NCBI GenBank assembly: GCA_016926505.1
Contig: JAFGOM010000059.1
Span: forward strand, 1-36,572
Source: Methanospirillaceae archaeon
Lineage (GTDB): Archaea > Halobacteriota > Methanomicrobia > Methanomicrobiales > Methanospirillaceae
DNA: 36,572 nt
Direction: 5' to 3'
The number at the start of each line of letters is the position of its first letter. Position 1 is the stretch's first letter. Below are positions 27,742 through 36,551 of the stretch, piece after piece. The notes below the pieces were generated by a model. The model was not told the DNA's origin. It worked only from the letters and a program-made list of their open reading frames with translations, and did not search any database. A program made the translations under genes and the position numbers.

Positions 27742-29645
27742 GGATTTACCACCCTTATACGGCATTGCTGCAGAGCACGTTCTACCGTGGGAAAGAGGGA
27801 GAGATCGGTATGGGGAAGAAACGCACTGCGGGTGTACTCATCCATGAAGGATGGTGTGGCATTAAGTTCGATATATCCAATCTTTTCAGCAATCTCATTG
27901 AGCAGTTTCCGTTTTTTTCTGTCCAGTAAGGCCATGTTTGCTCCCTCTGCCGCACCATTTCCCAGATTTTTTATCTGGTCAATCGATACTTCCGGGATAA
28001 GACCGATGGTTGTTGCATGGTCTTTATTGATGTAATTACCAAATCCCCCGGCAAAATAGATAGTCTTTATATCAGTTCTTGTTATCCCTGCTACGTTCAT
28101 GAGCACCGTGCAGGCAGCAAGCGTAGAGGCCTTGCTCATAATAAGGTTCTTGATATCATTTTCGGTAATAACAATATCCTTGTTTATCCCTGCCTTTTCC
28201 TTCCATACGAGGACATATTCAGGATAATAGGGACCGGGTCTTATTCGGGGATGGGGTATCGCGGTATTTATCCTGCCGTTCCGGTCGATGACACAGGCTT
28301 TGAGTAGTTCAGCAAGGATATCAATAAGGCCAGACCCGCAGATCCCTAAGGGATTACTGTTGTTTATCGTTGAGAATGTCGGTTCCAGGGTTGCCGGATC
28401 GATACTGACCTTCTCGATGGCTCCCGGGTTTGCCCGCATCCCAAAGAGGACTTCACCTCCTTCAAGCGCCGGACCGGCAGCACCGGCACAGGCGAAAATC
28501 CAGTCATTATTTCCTAAAACAACCTCATAATTGGTTCCGATGTCAATCATAAGAGAGATATCTGAAGACCCGGTCATCCCACTGGCAAGGATATCAGCAA
28601 TAATGTCACCCCCGATAAAGTCACTCACCGCAGGAAAGATGAAGATGCCTCCGTTTGGTCTGACAGAAAGCCCAATCCGGGAAGCAGACGTTGAGAGTGC
28701 CCGGCGGACGACCGGTACATAGGGTTCGTGAATCATGTACGAGGGATCAATCCCCATCAGAATATGGGTCATGATGGTATTGCCGGCGATAACAACTTCA
28801 TAAATATCATCAATATCCACTCCGGCAGCATTCGCAGCGGTCTGAATCGCGGCATTTATCGACTCGGCAGCAAGCGCCTGGAGTTTGGGAAAACCGCCCA
28901 ATTTCCCGTAATTGACCCGGGAAAGAATATCCTCTCCACAACTGATCTGGCGGTTGTAGTTCGATGTCACCCCCAAGACCTGACCTGTTGTCAGATCACG
29001 CAGGAACACGACGATGGTGGTTGTCCCGAGATCGACAGCAGCTCCATACATCTTCTTTCTCGTATCCCCTTTCTCGATATGGATAAGACGGTACCCTCCG
29101 GGAACAAGAGCGATGGTTGCGGTAACGTTCCACCCGCTCTCCCGGGTCACTGAAGGGATACGGCGGAGAAGTTCTAAGGGGGCATAAATTCGTTTATCTA
29201 CCGGTCCCCCTGCATCATGAACTCCGTCAAGCAGGCGATCAAGATCAGATATCGGGTTGTCCAGGGTCGGGGGTTTTAGCTGCAGATGATACTTCCAGAC
29301 TGATGGGTTGAGATCAACGGTATGGCCAAGGGTATCGATCAGGATCTGCTGGGACTGAATGAGGGTTTGTTCCGGGACGAACACCTGACAGTCATCGATG
29401 ACATATGTCCTGCATGCGAGACAGGCACCGTTGTGTAACTCTTCGGCAGTAAAGAACTCTTCATACCTCTGATTATCAAATTCTGTTCTTCCTGACTTGA
29501 GAAACATGACACATTTGCCACATTTTCCAATCCCGCCACAGACAACATTGACCGGCAGACCTGCTTTCCGGGCTGCAGAAAGGATAGAATCCCCTTTTGG
29601 GACTTCAACTTTCTGAAATCCCGGCAAAAAAGTAACGGTGGGCAT
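27738..29645 (-). CDS. acsV: Reductive activator of the corrinoid iron-sulfur protein (RACo/AcsV type)
   Basis: The 635-residue product starts with a plant-type [2Fe-2S] ferredoxin domain: C36, C42 and C45 in CGGIGKCGKC and C78 in CLACRT. A linker and middle domain follow, then an ASKHA-type ATPase (DUF4445) from about residue 200 with GAAVDLGTTTIVVFL, IAGNTIMTHILMG, MIDIGTNYEVVLG and YFAGGFGNYI. RACo uses ATP to return accidentally oxidised Co(II) of CoFeSP to Co(I). The N-terminal [2Fe-2S] domain separates it from RamA, which carries C-terminal 4Fe-4S clusters. It sits 3 nt after acsC and overlaps mesB by 4 nt; a GAGGAG lies about 11 nt before its ATG. Its presence means the operon's CoFeSP is expected to cycle through Co(I). 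Confidence 0.9.
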   Translation of the reverse strand: MPTVTFLPGFQKVEVPKGDSILSAARKAGLPVNVVCGGIGKCGKCVMFLKSGRTEFDNQRYEEFFTAEELHNGACLACRTYVIDDCQVFVPEQTLIQSQQILIDTLGHTVDLNPSVWKYHLQLKPPTLDNPISDLDRLLDGVHDAGGPVDKRIYAPLELLRRIPSVTRESGWNVTATIALVPGGYRLIHIEKGDTRKKMYGAAVDLGTTTIVVFLRDLTTGQVLGVTSNYNRQISCGEDILSRVNYGKLGGFPKLQALAAESINAAIQTAANAAGVDIDDIYEVVIAGNTIMTHILMGIDPSYMIHEPYVPVVRRALSTSASRIGLSVRPNGGIFIFPAVSDFIGGDIIADILASGMTGSSDISLMIDIGTNYEVVLGNNDWIFACAGAAGPALEGGEVLFGMRANPGAIEKVSIDPATLEPTFSTINNSNPLGICGSGLIDILAELLKACVIDRNGRINTAIPHPRIRPGPYYPEYVLVWKEKAGINKDIVITENDIKNLIMSKASTLAACTVLMNVAGITRTDIKTIYFAGGFGNYINKDHATTIGLIPEVSIDQIKNLGNGAAEGANMALLDRKKRKLLNEIAEKIGYIELNATPSFMDEYTRSAFLPHTDLSLFPTVERALQQCRIRVVNP

Positions 29646-29648
29646 CGC

Positions 29649-30974
29649 CTACTTCCACTCCTCAGTTAAAAACCGCCCGATATCAGCAGCATCCCTGGGT
29701 CCGACAACAACCTTCCATCCGGTTGCATCCTCGATCCTTCCTGAAAGGGGAGATGCATATCCGGGAATGATAAGTTTCTTCTCATTCACTTCGTCTGCAA
29801 GACTGGTTTTTGTGATCCATTCTGCAACAACCGACTCGTTTAATTTCCCTGCAGCAACCGAGGTGAGCACTGACATCCCTTCAGTCTCAACGATGAGCAG
29901 GAAACAGGGAACCCGGGCCGCTTCAAGGTACCCCTGCAGGGTAAAGAAGGTAAGCGAGAAGTTTACCGTCATAAATACCGGTGAATCGGGTCCCGGATCG
30001 CCGATACGGTACAGTCCCGGCGTCATCTGGATCGGTTTTTGCGGGTCAGTGTAGATATTCTGGCGCAATACGAGAGCAGTTGTCATCTCTGCTACCGGGA
30101 GCTGGGGAGTGATAAGAACCGAGGCAAATTTGACGATTCCTGTCACGATATTGTCAGGAACCGATCCACTGCAGTCAAGAAGTATCGGAAAACCGAGTTC
30201 CGGTGCTGTCCGTGTAAGAGCCAGGCTCCGGACAAGCGTTGCACGGCTGAGGTATTCCCCGCTGTCAGCCCCGGTGATATCAAGAACTATCTTTTTTATT
30301 CCCAAACCCATGCACTCTTTTGATAATGCACCGATCTTTTCTACATCAGGTGCACGGACCACGAGCGGAGCATCGTATTTCTTTGCAAGATCACAGAGTT
30401 CCCGGTAATTGTGCTCTGTTGCTGCACAGATAAGCGGGTTATAATTTCCGCAGACAGCAAGGCATGCCTTGAGGATCTCCGGATCCTCTGATTGTAATAC
30501 CAGAGGAATATCTCCGCCTTCATTGGCTGTAGTGACTGCGGTCACCGACTGCTTTAGGGAACCTGACCCGAGATCAACTGCCAGTCCGTTTACCTGCAGG
30601 TCAATCCCGATTCTGGTTATCTTCTCCTCCCGAATCCGTGCTGCAAGGGCCGTTATCTCTTCTGCCGGTGCGGTATCCACGACCCGGTAGATAATTGCCG
30701 GTTCGTGATAGAAGGTCTTGTCATGGCGGTAAAATACGGTCTCTTCACCGATGGTTATCATTCGGCTTCCCATCCCGATGGTAATTTTTGCTATCGGGGC
30801 CCCGGTCTGGGATGAAAGGGCGGCTTTTGCTTCACTATCGAGGTACGGACAGGAGGCGGGATCCGCTTTTCCCTGTGCCAGTTTCATGGCAAACGAGAGA
30901 CAGGTCTGTTCCCCGCACTCCTTGCAGTTCTTCTTTGGCAGCAGTTTGTAAATCTCCAGAGGTTTAAGCGCCAT
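29649..30974 (-). CDS. acsC: Corrinoid iron-sulfur protein, large subunit (AcsC/CdhE)
   Basis: The 441-residue product begins with the 4Fe-4S domain: C17, C20, C25 and C42 in PKKNCKECGEQTC and ASCPYL. A TIM-barrel methyltransferase-like domain follows, then a C-terminal corrinoid-binding domain. It is the gamma subunit that carries the cobamide accepting the methyl group. The frame is open from 31058, but the family start MALKPLEIYKLLPKKN lies at 30974, with GGGAGGTG 4 nt upstream. This overlaps the end of acsD by 11 nt. The length agrees with AcsC (about 446). Confidence 0.92.
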   Translation of the reverse strand: MALKPLEIYKLLPKKNCKECGEQTCLSFAMKLAQGKADPASCPYLDSEAKAALSSQTGAPIAKITIGMGSRMITIGEETVFYRHDKTFYHEPAIIYRVVDTAPAEEITALAARIREEKITRIGIDLQVNGLAVDLGSGSLKQSVTAVTTANEGGDIPLVLQSEDPEILKACLAVCGNYNPLICAATEHNYRELCDLAKKYDAPLVVRAPDVEKIGALSKECMGLGIKKIVLDITGADSGEYLSRATLVRSLALTRTAPELGFPILLDCSGSVPDNIVTGIVKFASVLITPQLPVAEMTTALVLRQNIYTDPQKPIQMTPGLYRIGDPGPDSPVFMTVNFSLTFFTLQGYLEAARVPCFLLIVETEGMSVLTSVAAGKLNESVVAEWITKTSLADEVNEKKLIIPGYASPLSGRIEDATGWKVVVGPRDAADIGRFLTEEWK

Positions 30975-31914
30975 CAGACACCTCCCTGCGGGATCCCTCC
31001 CAAAGGGCATCAATCGCAGTTCGCAACGGCAAAACCGTCCCCGGGTGTCGTACCACAAGGATTGCTGCTCCTGCTATTGCAGATGCAACAGCCGTTGCCC
31101 GTTCCCATGATACCGCGATCTCAGAGGGACTATCAGACTCCCGTATCTCTTTTACGGTCAGGCTGTCAGCAGGAGCAGATATCATCGGCATCGCGAGATC
31201 GTCGTCACCTTTCAGAGCAGCAAACCGGATCCGTTCCATGGTTGAGTAGGTATACTCAAACCCGTAACCCAAAGCACCGGTATAGGGGTCGATAATGATG
31301 CGGTTATCCGGGATGCCGGTCTCACGGAGCAGGATATTTAATTGCTTGGCAAGATTGACATCAATTGGAGTCTGGGCAATGATGATGTGGTCATATGCCA
31401 TCGCTGCAGCAGCAACACTCCGGTACCGGTCTGCTTCGGCGGTTCCAAGTACGAGACGTTCTCCCTGTCCTGCTTCACCACACCTGATATAGACCTCAGA
31501 GTCAACGGCAGGATCTGCACTTCCTTCAATGATGAGGGGAAGCGTGGTTGCTGCAAGAACCGACTGTACCGTTGCAGAGATTGATGCAAAATCAGAGGAA
31601 TTCGGTTTTCGGGTAGAGGTGAGATTAAGCCTGATACAATCTGGTTTTAAGGTTTTTTCTCCATATGCAGCCCATGATGCCGGATCTGATATCCCTTTTG
31701 GCATGGCATCCCTGACTACCTGCGGCCAGATAGCGGTGTCATCACATATCTCATAGGCTAGTAACGGCTTTTTCCCGGACCGGTTCATAAAAGGGAGATC
31801 GGTATCGCCTCCGATCTCATATGATACCGATCTGGTCCCTCCTTCCTGTTTGGTTGCACCAATAGTAACCGTCTGTATCGATCCGGACCACGTATGAGGC
31901 AGGATATAGTTCAT
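30964..31914 (-). CDS. acsD: Corrinoid iron-sulfur protein, small subunit (AcsD)
   Basis: The 316-residue product is a TIM-barrel protein that pairs with AcsC and helps hold the corrinoid. The motifs ALGYGFEYTYSTMERIRFAA and MPMISAPADS are typical of the family. The length fits bacterial AcsD (about 310-320) rather than the longer archaeal CdhD. The chosen ATG at 31914 has AGGAGG 6 nt upstream, and that ribosome site overlaps the acsB stop codon, so the two genes are translationally linked. Confidence 0.91.
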   Translation of the reverse strand: MNYILPHTWSGSIQTVTIGATKQEGGTRSVSYEIGGDTDLPFMNRSGKKPLLAYEICDDTAIWPQVVRDAMPKGISDPASWAAYGEKTLKPDCIRLNLTSTRKPNSSDFASISATVQSVLAATTLPLIIEGSADPAVDSEVYIRCGEAGQGERLVLGTAEADRYRSVAAAAMAYDHIIIAQTPIDVNLAKQLNILLRETGIPDNRIIIDPYTGALGYGFEYTYSTMERIRFAALKGDDDLAMPMISAPADSLTVKEIRESDSPSEIAVSWERATAVASAIAGAAILVVRHPGTVLPLRTAIDALWEGSRREVSDGA

Positions 31915-31924
31915 TTCATTCCTC

Positions 31925-33952
31925 CTAGATGAGAGAAGGCATGGATAATGCCGGATGACTGACTGATTCAAGATAGGTGAGAAGTTCATCAAGAGTGACG
32001 GCATCTGTCTCGTCTGCAATTATTGAGAAGAGGGTATCAAACCCTTTTTCGTGAAAGGATTCACCCATCTTTACCCTGATCTCTTCTTTGAGATGAGCGG
32101 GCATCCAGACAACCCTTTGTATTCCCCCTTCAGCCTGTAAGAAACGGTCACTTGTGAGATAACTCTTAGATATCCCGATAAATCCCGGGGTCTGGGCACC
32201 TCCTCCGATCGTTCCTGCGAGCGTGGAGAACGTCATACCGAAAGGAGTATCACCTCTGAATTCACGGGTTACCACCATAACCCCGTTCGTCTCAGGGAGT
32301 ATCATGGCAATCGCTTCAAAACACCCGCAACACGTCATCGGTGCGTCCATGATACTGTACAGTACGCACCGCTGTATCTCGCCATGGGAGGCTTTTCTCA
32401 CAAACCGGTTCACCCCTTCATACTCTCCTGAAACGGCGTTGAGAAGGGTGCCTTTCTCAACCGGCTGGTTGGCTCCTGACGGTGAGATCTCGTACGCGGT
32501 CCTGCCGTCAAGCCAGGTGATCGCACCACATAATGCCGGTCGTTCCGGGGTTATGATACAGACATGGTTTGGTGCAAAGGTCTGGCAGAGAATGCAGGAG
32601 TAGTACAGGGATACGTCTTCATCTTTTAAGCCGGCGATGCGTTCATCACGTTTTTGATAAATCGCCTCTGCATCCGCTAATGCCCGGGTGACCGCATCCT
32701 TATCGGTGATGAGAGTAACCTGCACGGCATCAAGAAGGGACTCAAAATCCATCCTGAACCTGGCGGCAAGTAACTTCCCCAGATCGGTTATTTTGAGATT
32801 GTTTGCGACTGCTTCTTTCGTGATCCTGACCCAGATGAGATCGCGTTGGGCAACATGCCAGGATCCCTCGCCGTAATTGATGAAATTATGGATTCTTCGT
32901 TCCAGGACCGGTTCATAATCACTCTTCATCTGCTTCCCGGCAACCTCGATTATGATGCCAAGCGGGACAGCACTCCCTTCCGGTATCTGGTCAACATCCG
33001 GTCCGATAAGGGTGACTTTTCCATCGGTTACTTCCCCATGGGGCCGGGTTACCAGCAGTTCAAAGGCAGGTGACCGTCCCCCTCCGAACTCAACAAACAT
33101 CTCCTCTTTTCTGATGCTTTTCCCTTCAAAGGCAGGAGAACAGGCCATGGGAATCGGGATGGCAGTAACCCTGACGGTAATCCCCCGCAGTTCCATGCCT
33201 TTTGATACAGCGGTTTGTGGGTCAGAGAGCAGCCATTCCCCTCCTTCATACCCTCCCACCTGGATGATCGGGATATTGAGGATACGAAGAGCGTCGACAA
33301 ATGCAATCTCTTCATCAGAAAGGGAAGGAAACACAATGACAAAGGCTTTTGCACGTTCTGCGGCATAGGTAATCAGCCGGCTGACATCTCCGGGAGGGAC
33401 CCCGCCAAACATCATGGCAACTCTTGCAAGGATGTCTGCGAAATGAACTCCCTTTATTGAAGTTGCTCCCAGAGGAATAAGGCGGAGGGAGAGATCTACC
33501 TTTACTCCTGAGTCAGTAAGCACCGTAATGACCGGTCCACAAAGAAAGGTGAGCATCAGTTTTTCCTGCAGTTCCCTGCATATGGCAGCTGCGGTATCAG
33601 CTGATGGCGGAGTACCCAGTATCAGGCAGAGCCCGAGAATACTTCCATCAACGAGGGAGTATCCCAGTTTTCTGATTAAAGCATCTTCGATAAACCCGGT
33701 GTAGCCGGTTGCTTCCGATATTTCCCGTTCCTGCTCTGCAACCACTATCTCAGCACCGATAAGCATATTTTTGTCTGAATCTTCATAGGCTGTCCGGGCT
33801 GCATCGGCGGTATGCACTTCCCTGCCGGTTACTGCGTAGGTTATGGGAAGATGGTATGCAGTCTCAGGAAAGGCCAGATCACCGGTTAATGCCGAGATGG
33901 TACCTGATATTTTTTCTCTTCCCCTGATAATTGCAGACGGAATTTCAGTCAT
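31925..33952 (-). CDS. acsB: Acetyl-CoA synthase, bacterial-length AcsB with complete A-cluster
   Basis: The 675-residue product aligns by memory along nearly all of bacterial AcsB (about 730 residues), including the N-terminal domain that archaeal CdhC (about 470) lacks. The A-cluster ligands are all present: CILCQTFAPNHVC and PERPALCG at about 452-474, and the C-G-C motif in TCCGCFEA near 541-543. GPDVDQIPEGS, ERRIHNFINYGEGSW and GTIGGGAQTPGF are also diagnostic. ACS makes or cleaves acetyl-CoA from methyl-CoFeSP, CO and CoA. The frame is open to 34018; I prefer the second of two adjacent ATGs (33952), with AAGGGTGA 4 nt upstream (33955 is equally in frame). In bacteria the N-terminal domain contacts CODH and forms the CO tunnel; no CODH gene is present in the window. 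Confidence 0.94.
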   Translation of the reverse strand: MTEIPSAIIRGREKISGTISALTGDLAFPETAYHLPITYAVTGREVHTADAARTAYEDSDKNMLIGAEIVVAEQEREISEATGYTGFIEDALIRKLGYSLVDGSILGLCLILGTPPSADTAAAICRELQEKLMLTFLCGPVITVLTDSGVKVDLSLRLIPLGATSIKGVHFADILARVAMMFGGVPPGDVSRLITYAAERAKAFVIVFPSLSDEEIAFVDALRILNIPIIQVGGYEGGEWLLSDPQTAVSKGMELRGITVRVTAIPIPMACSPAFEGKSIRKEEMFVEFGGGRSPAFELLVTRPHGEVTDGKVTLIGPDVDQIPEGSAVPLGIIIEVAGKQMKSDYEPVLERRIHNFINYGEGSWHVAQRDLIWVRITKEAVANNLKITDLGKLLAARFRMDFESLLDAVQVTLITDKDAVTRALADAEAIYQKRDERIAGLKDEDVSLYYSCILCQTFAPNHVCIITPERPALCGAITWLDGRTAYEISPSGANQPVEKGTLLNAVSGEYEGVNRFVRKASHGEIQRCVLYSIMDAPMTCCGCFEAIAMILPETNGVMVVTREFRGDTPFGMTFSTLAGTIGGGAQTPGFIGISKSYLTSDRFLQAEGGIQRVVWMPAHLKEEIRVKMGESFHEKGFDTLFSIIADETDAVTLDELLTYLESVSHPALSMPSLI

Positions 33953-33955
33953 CAT

Positions 33956-34108
33956 TTCACCCTTGGTGTTACTCAGCTCTTGAATCATTAATGGATTATG
34001 GTTTCTTCTGGATGACAAAAGAGAGCATGGATACCGGCAATTGCACCAATTTTCCGCCCTGATAAACGGATTGCATCCGTTATGGGCAGAGGAGGGCCAC
34101 TGAGAGCC
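33956..34108 (-). ncRNA. Candidate structured 5' leader of the acs operon
   Basis: Read on the minus strand, the leader holds a strong composite hairpin. AACGGAT (34081-34075) pairs with ATCCGTT (34071-34065) over a GCA loop, and outside it CTGCCC (34089-34084) pairs with GGGCGG (34059-34054) with one G-U pair. It is followed by GGTGCAATTGCC (34047-34036), which has a self-complementary GCAATTGC. The region is too long and too structured for a simple untranslated spacer. It matches no riboswitch class I can name with confidence. Confidence 0.4.
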
Positions 34109-34126
34109 AAATTTTTCAACGTGAAA

Positions 34127-34140
34127 CGATTATACGATAT
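34127..34140 (-). promoter_or_regulatory. TATA-like promoter of the acs operon
   Basis: The minus strand reads ATATCGTATAATCG. A start about 25 bp downstream (near 34105-34108) would give a leader of about 155 nt. The rest of the gap to the lipoprotein gene (34141-34288) holds an A-run on the minus strand and no gene that I can support. Confidence 0.35.
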
Positions 34141-34288
34141 CTCCCTCTCTCATTACGCTATCTGATGAGTCTTTTTTTTTCTCTCCTATTTGGTAAACTC
34201 AGGTGGTTCGTCTACCCTGTTATCCCAGAAGAATCAGACAGGTACGTGTTCAGACAACCCCCGGTGTTTTTGTCTCATCTATTCCCTG

Positions 34289-36469
34289 TCAGTCTTCCTG
34301 CCTGACTGCTTCTTTTATCCTGCTCTCAACGATTTTGGAGAGGGTGTCAAACCTGGGGTTTACCGCAACTCTGGCACCATCATTGGAGAGATTGTAAAGA
34401 GCCAGTCCCGGGGTAAAATTATCATTGAGGGCTTCGGTTAATTCCCGGTATACAACCAGATCAAGGTTTTTTATGACCGATGCGATGACAACACCCGGCC
34501 CGAGATAGGACTGATCACAATCAACACCGATAATCTTGAGATCAGGCAGTTCTTTTGCTGCTGATATGGCTCCAAGACCGGATTCTCCTGCCACGGTAAA
34601 GATGATATCAGTCCCGTTCCGGTACATATCACGGGCAATCGCTGCTCCCTTCTCCGGCTGCTGGTATCCGGAGTTATCATCGGCAATATAGGTTATATGT
34701 ACGAGAACGCGGGGATCTTCATCTGTAGCACCCTGTACGAATCCGTCGGTAAAGCTGTCGATAACCTGGGCTTTTCTCCCGGCGATTACTCCTACCTGTC
34801 CGGTCTTTGTCTGGTTTGCAGCAAGTCTTCCGGCAAGATAACTTGCCCCATGCATAAAGAACGAGACGGTTTTGATGCCGGGAAGCGATACCGGGTCTGC
34901 ATCAATCACGATAACCGGTATATCAGGATACTGTTTCGCTATTCGCTCCGCATACTCTGTCATGGAGGATCCAAGCATCACGACAGTACCGGCATTCTTT
35001 CCGGTTATCGGATTTAGCACCGGATCCGGCTCATTTTCGGTATCTCCGGTGAATATCTCATGAACGGTCAGGTTCAGATCATCCCTGGCTCTCAGAATAC
35101 CGAGATATGCCTGGTCGGTAAATCCAAAATCTCCTTTTGCTCCATTGTAGACAAAAGATATCTCTGTCCTTGGATCTTTGATTGGATCCGGACAGACAGA
35201 CCCGTTCTGTACCGGTGTGATCCCCGGGTCCTGGTTTTTTCCCTCTCCGGTATATCCGGGGATGTATGAATCAGCGAGAAATTCCCCTTCCTCTACTCTC
35301 CAGTGAACATACCAGGTTTGTATGGGATCTGTTCCGGTTGCAGTATCATAATCAAGCGGTCCTGATGCACCGGAGAGATCAGGGAGATATCCTGCCCTGA
35401 TAAGCCTGACTGCCTGTGCCGTTCCCTGATCATCCCAGGACGTTATCATGTCCCTCCCCTGTACTACTGATACGATTGCTTTTTTTGGGTCTTTCGTAGG
35501 TTTTGTTTCCAGCCTTGCAAGAGTTGCTATTCCCAGAGCGAGGGCATCTCTCGCAGGAGCTGCATAATCGGACGGCATTCTTTCGAATGTTTTCTGGTAG
35601 GCAACGAAAAATCCGGTTTTTTTATCAGCCGTCGGACTAACTCCCTCTGCACCTTCTGCAGATTCGCCGGCATTTGTGAGAAATGTCTCGCAGCGTGCAG
35701 CATCAGTAAAGAACAACCGAACGGTGCTGTTTTGTGCATAAGTAAGACAGGCAGTCTCTGCAGCGACGGATCCCCTTGCGGCAACAATCAGGTAATCAGG
35801 ATTTTTTGAGAGTATTTCGGCAAGCAGATATGAGAGATTCTGTTCCCCTGCATAAGCCACGGATCCAGAATGAGCAACTCCTGATTTTTTGGCGTAATAT
35901 TCTGCCCAGTCTGCGAATGTCTTTCCGTATGTGTTGTTTTCATACAACAGAGCAACCGATTCTGCTCCCCGCCGGGCAAGCAGATCCATGATGATCCGGG
36001 TCTGGATTCGGTCCCCGCTCGTTGTCCGCCAGATATATCCTGATCTTCCAAACCGGTCAGCAATCTCTTCTGATGTGGCAGACGGAGTAATAAGGATCTT
36101 TTTTGCAGCAATAAATTCAGGAGCTACCGAAAAGACCTCATCACTTGTTGCCGGTCCGATGACAACCCGGATACCGGGATCATTAAGCATTTTTCGGGCA
36201 GCATCCATGATAGGGGTCACACTGGTATCTTCACACACCAGTTCAACATCCAATCCTTCCTTTCCCAATCCGGCCACGGTCCAGTTCAGGGTCTCATAAA
36301 AGTCCATATCACTATCCCCTGATGCAGGAAGGAGTACCCCTATCCGGTATGTACCGGCCTGTGGGGCCTCTGTTCCGGTTTTATCACCGCACACAGTACA
36401 AGAAAGCAATAGCATCGGGATTATGAAGAATATCGCCACGATTAGAGAAATAAAGCGTTTTGTCTGCAT
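34289..36469 (-). CDS. Lipoprotein fusing two periplasmic-binding-protein folds (Peripla_BP_6 + BMP family)
   Basis: The 726-residue product has a lipoprotein signal (hydrophobic stretch then LLLSC, lipid-modified C24). Residues about 40-395 form a branched-chain amino-acid receptor-type domain (YRIGVLLPASGDSDM, YENNTYGKTFADWAEYYAKK). After a linker of about 50 residues, residues about 450-715 form a second domain of the BMP/Med nucleoside-binding family (ISFVYNGAKGDFGFTDQAYL, GSSMTEYAERIAKQYPD, GVIAGRKAQVIDSFTDGF). The two folds are normally separate proteins of different transport systems. No permease or ATPase genes adjoin, so it may act as a sensor or scavenging receptor. The start at 36469 is chosen because it opens the lipoprotein signal; the frame's earlier ATG at 36547 adds a charged, unlikely leader. 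It stands 330 bp upstream of the acs operon in the same direction. Confidence 0.82.
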   Translation of the reverse strand: MQTKRFISLIVAIFFIIPMLLLSCTVCGDKTGTEAPQAGTYRIGVLLPASGDSDMDFYETLNWTVAGLGKEGLDVELVCEDTSVTPIMDAARKMLNDPGIRVVIGPATSDEVFSVAPEFIAAKKILITPSATSEEIADRFGRSGYIWRTTSGDRIQTRIIMDLLARRGAESVALLYENNTYGKTFADWAEYYAKKSGVAHSGSVAYAGEQNLSYLLAEILSKNPDYLIVAARGSVAAETACLTYAQNSTVRLFFTDAARCETFLTNAGESAEGAEGVSPTADKKTGFFVAYQKTFERMPSDYAAPARDALALGIATLARLETKPTKDPKKAIVSVVQGRDMITSWDDQGTAQAVRLIRAGYLPDLSGASGPLDYDTATGTDPIQTWYVHWRVEEGEFLADSYIPGYTGEGKNQDPGITPVQNGSVCPDPIKDPRTEISFVYNGAKGDFGFTDQAYLGILRARDDLNLTVHEIFTGDTENEPDPVLNPITGKNAGTVVMLGSSMTEYAERIAKQYPDIPVIVIDADPVSLPGIKTVSFFMHGASYLAGRLAANQTKTGQVGVIAGRKAQVIDSFTDGFVQGATDEDPRVLVHITYIADDNSGYQQPEKGAAIARDMYRNGTDIIFTVAGESGLGAISAAKELPDLKIIGVDCDQSYLGPGVVIASVIKNLDLVVYRELTEALNDNFTPGLALYNLSNDGARVAVNPRFDTLSKIVESRIKEAVRQED

Positions 36470-36551
36470 TGGATTCCGGTTTCTTTTTTCTTTTATAAAT
36501 GAGTTGCTTTTTGGTATGGGGGAATACCTGACGTAAAAACGAACCAATTTC

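Noticed and set aside
33049-33366. Overlapping ORFs on both strands within acsB and the other acs genes
   Set aside because: They are shadow frames of strongly conserved coding sequence.
33956-34018. Longer acsB start at 34018
   Set aside because: It adds about 20 unlike residues, while AAGGGTGA is placed just before the internal ATG pair at 33955/33952.
34054-34110. Cobalamin riboswitch upstream of acsB
   Set aside because: Words resembling cobalamin motifs occur on opposite strands and in the wrong order, so the named class cannot be supported; only a structured leader is claimed.
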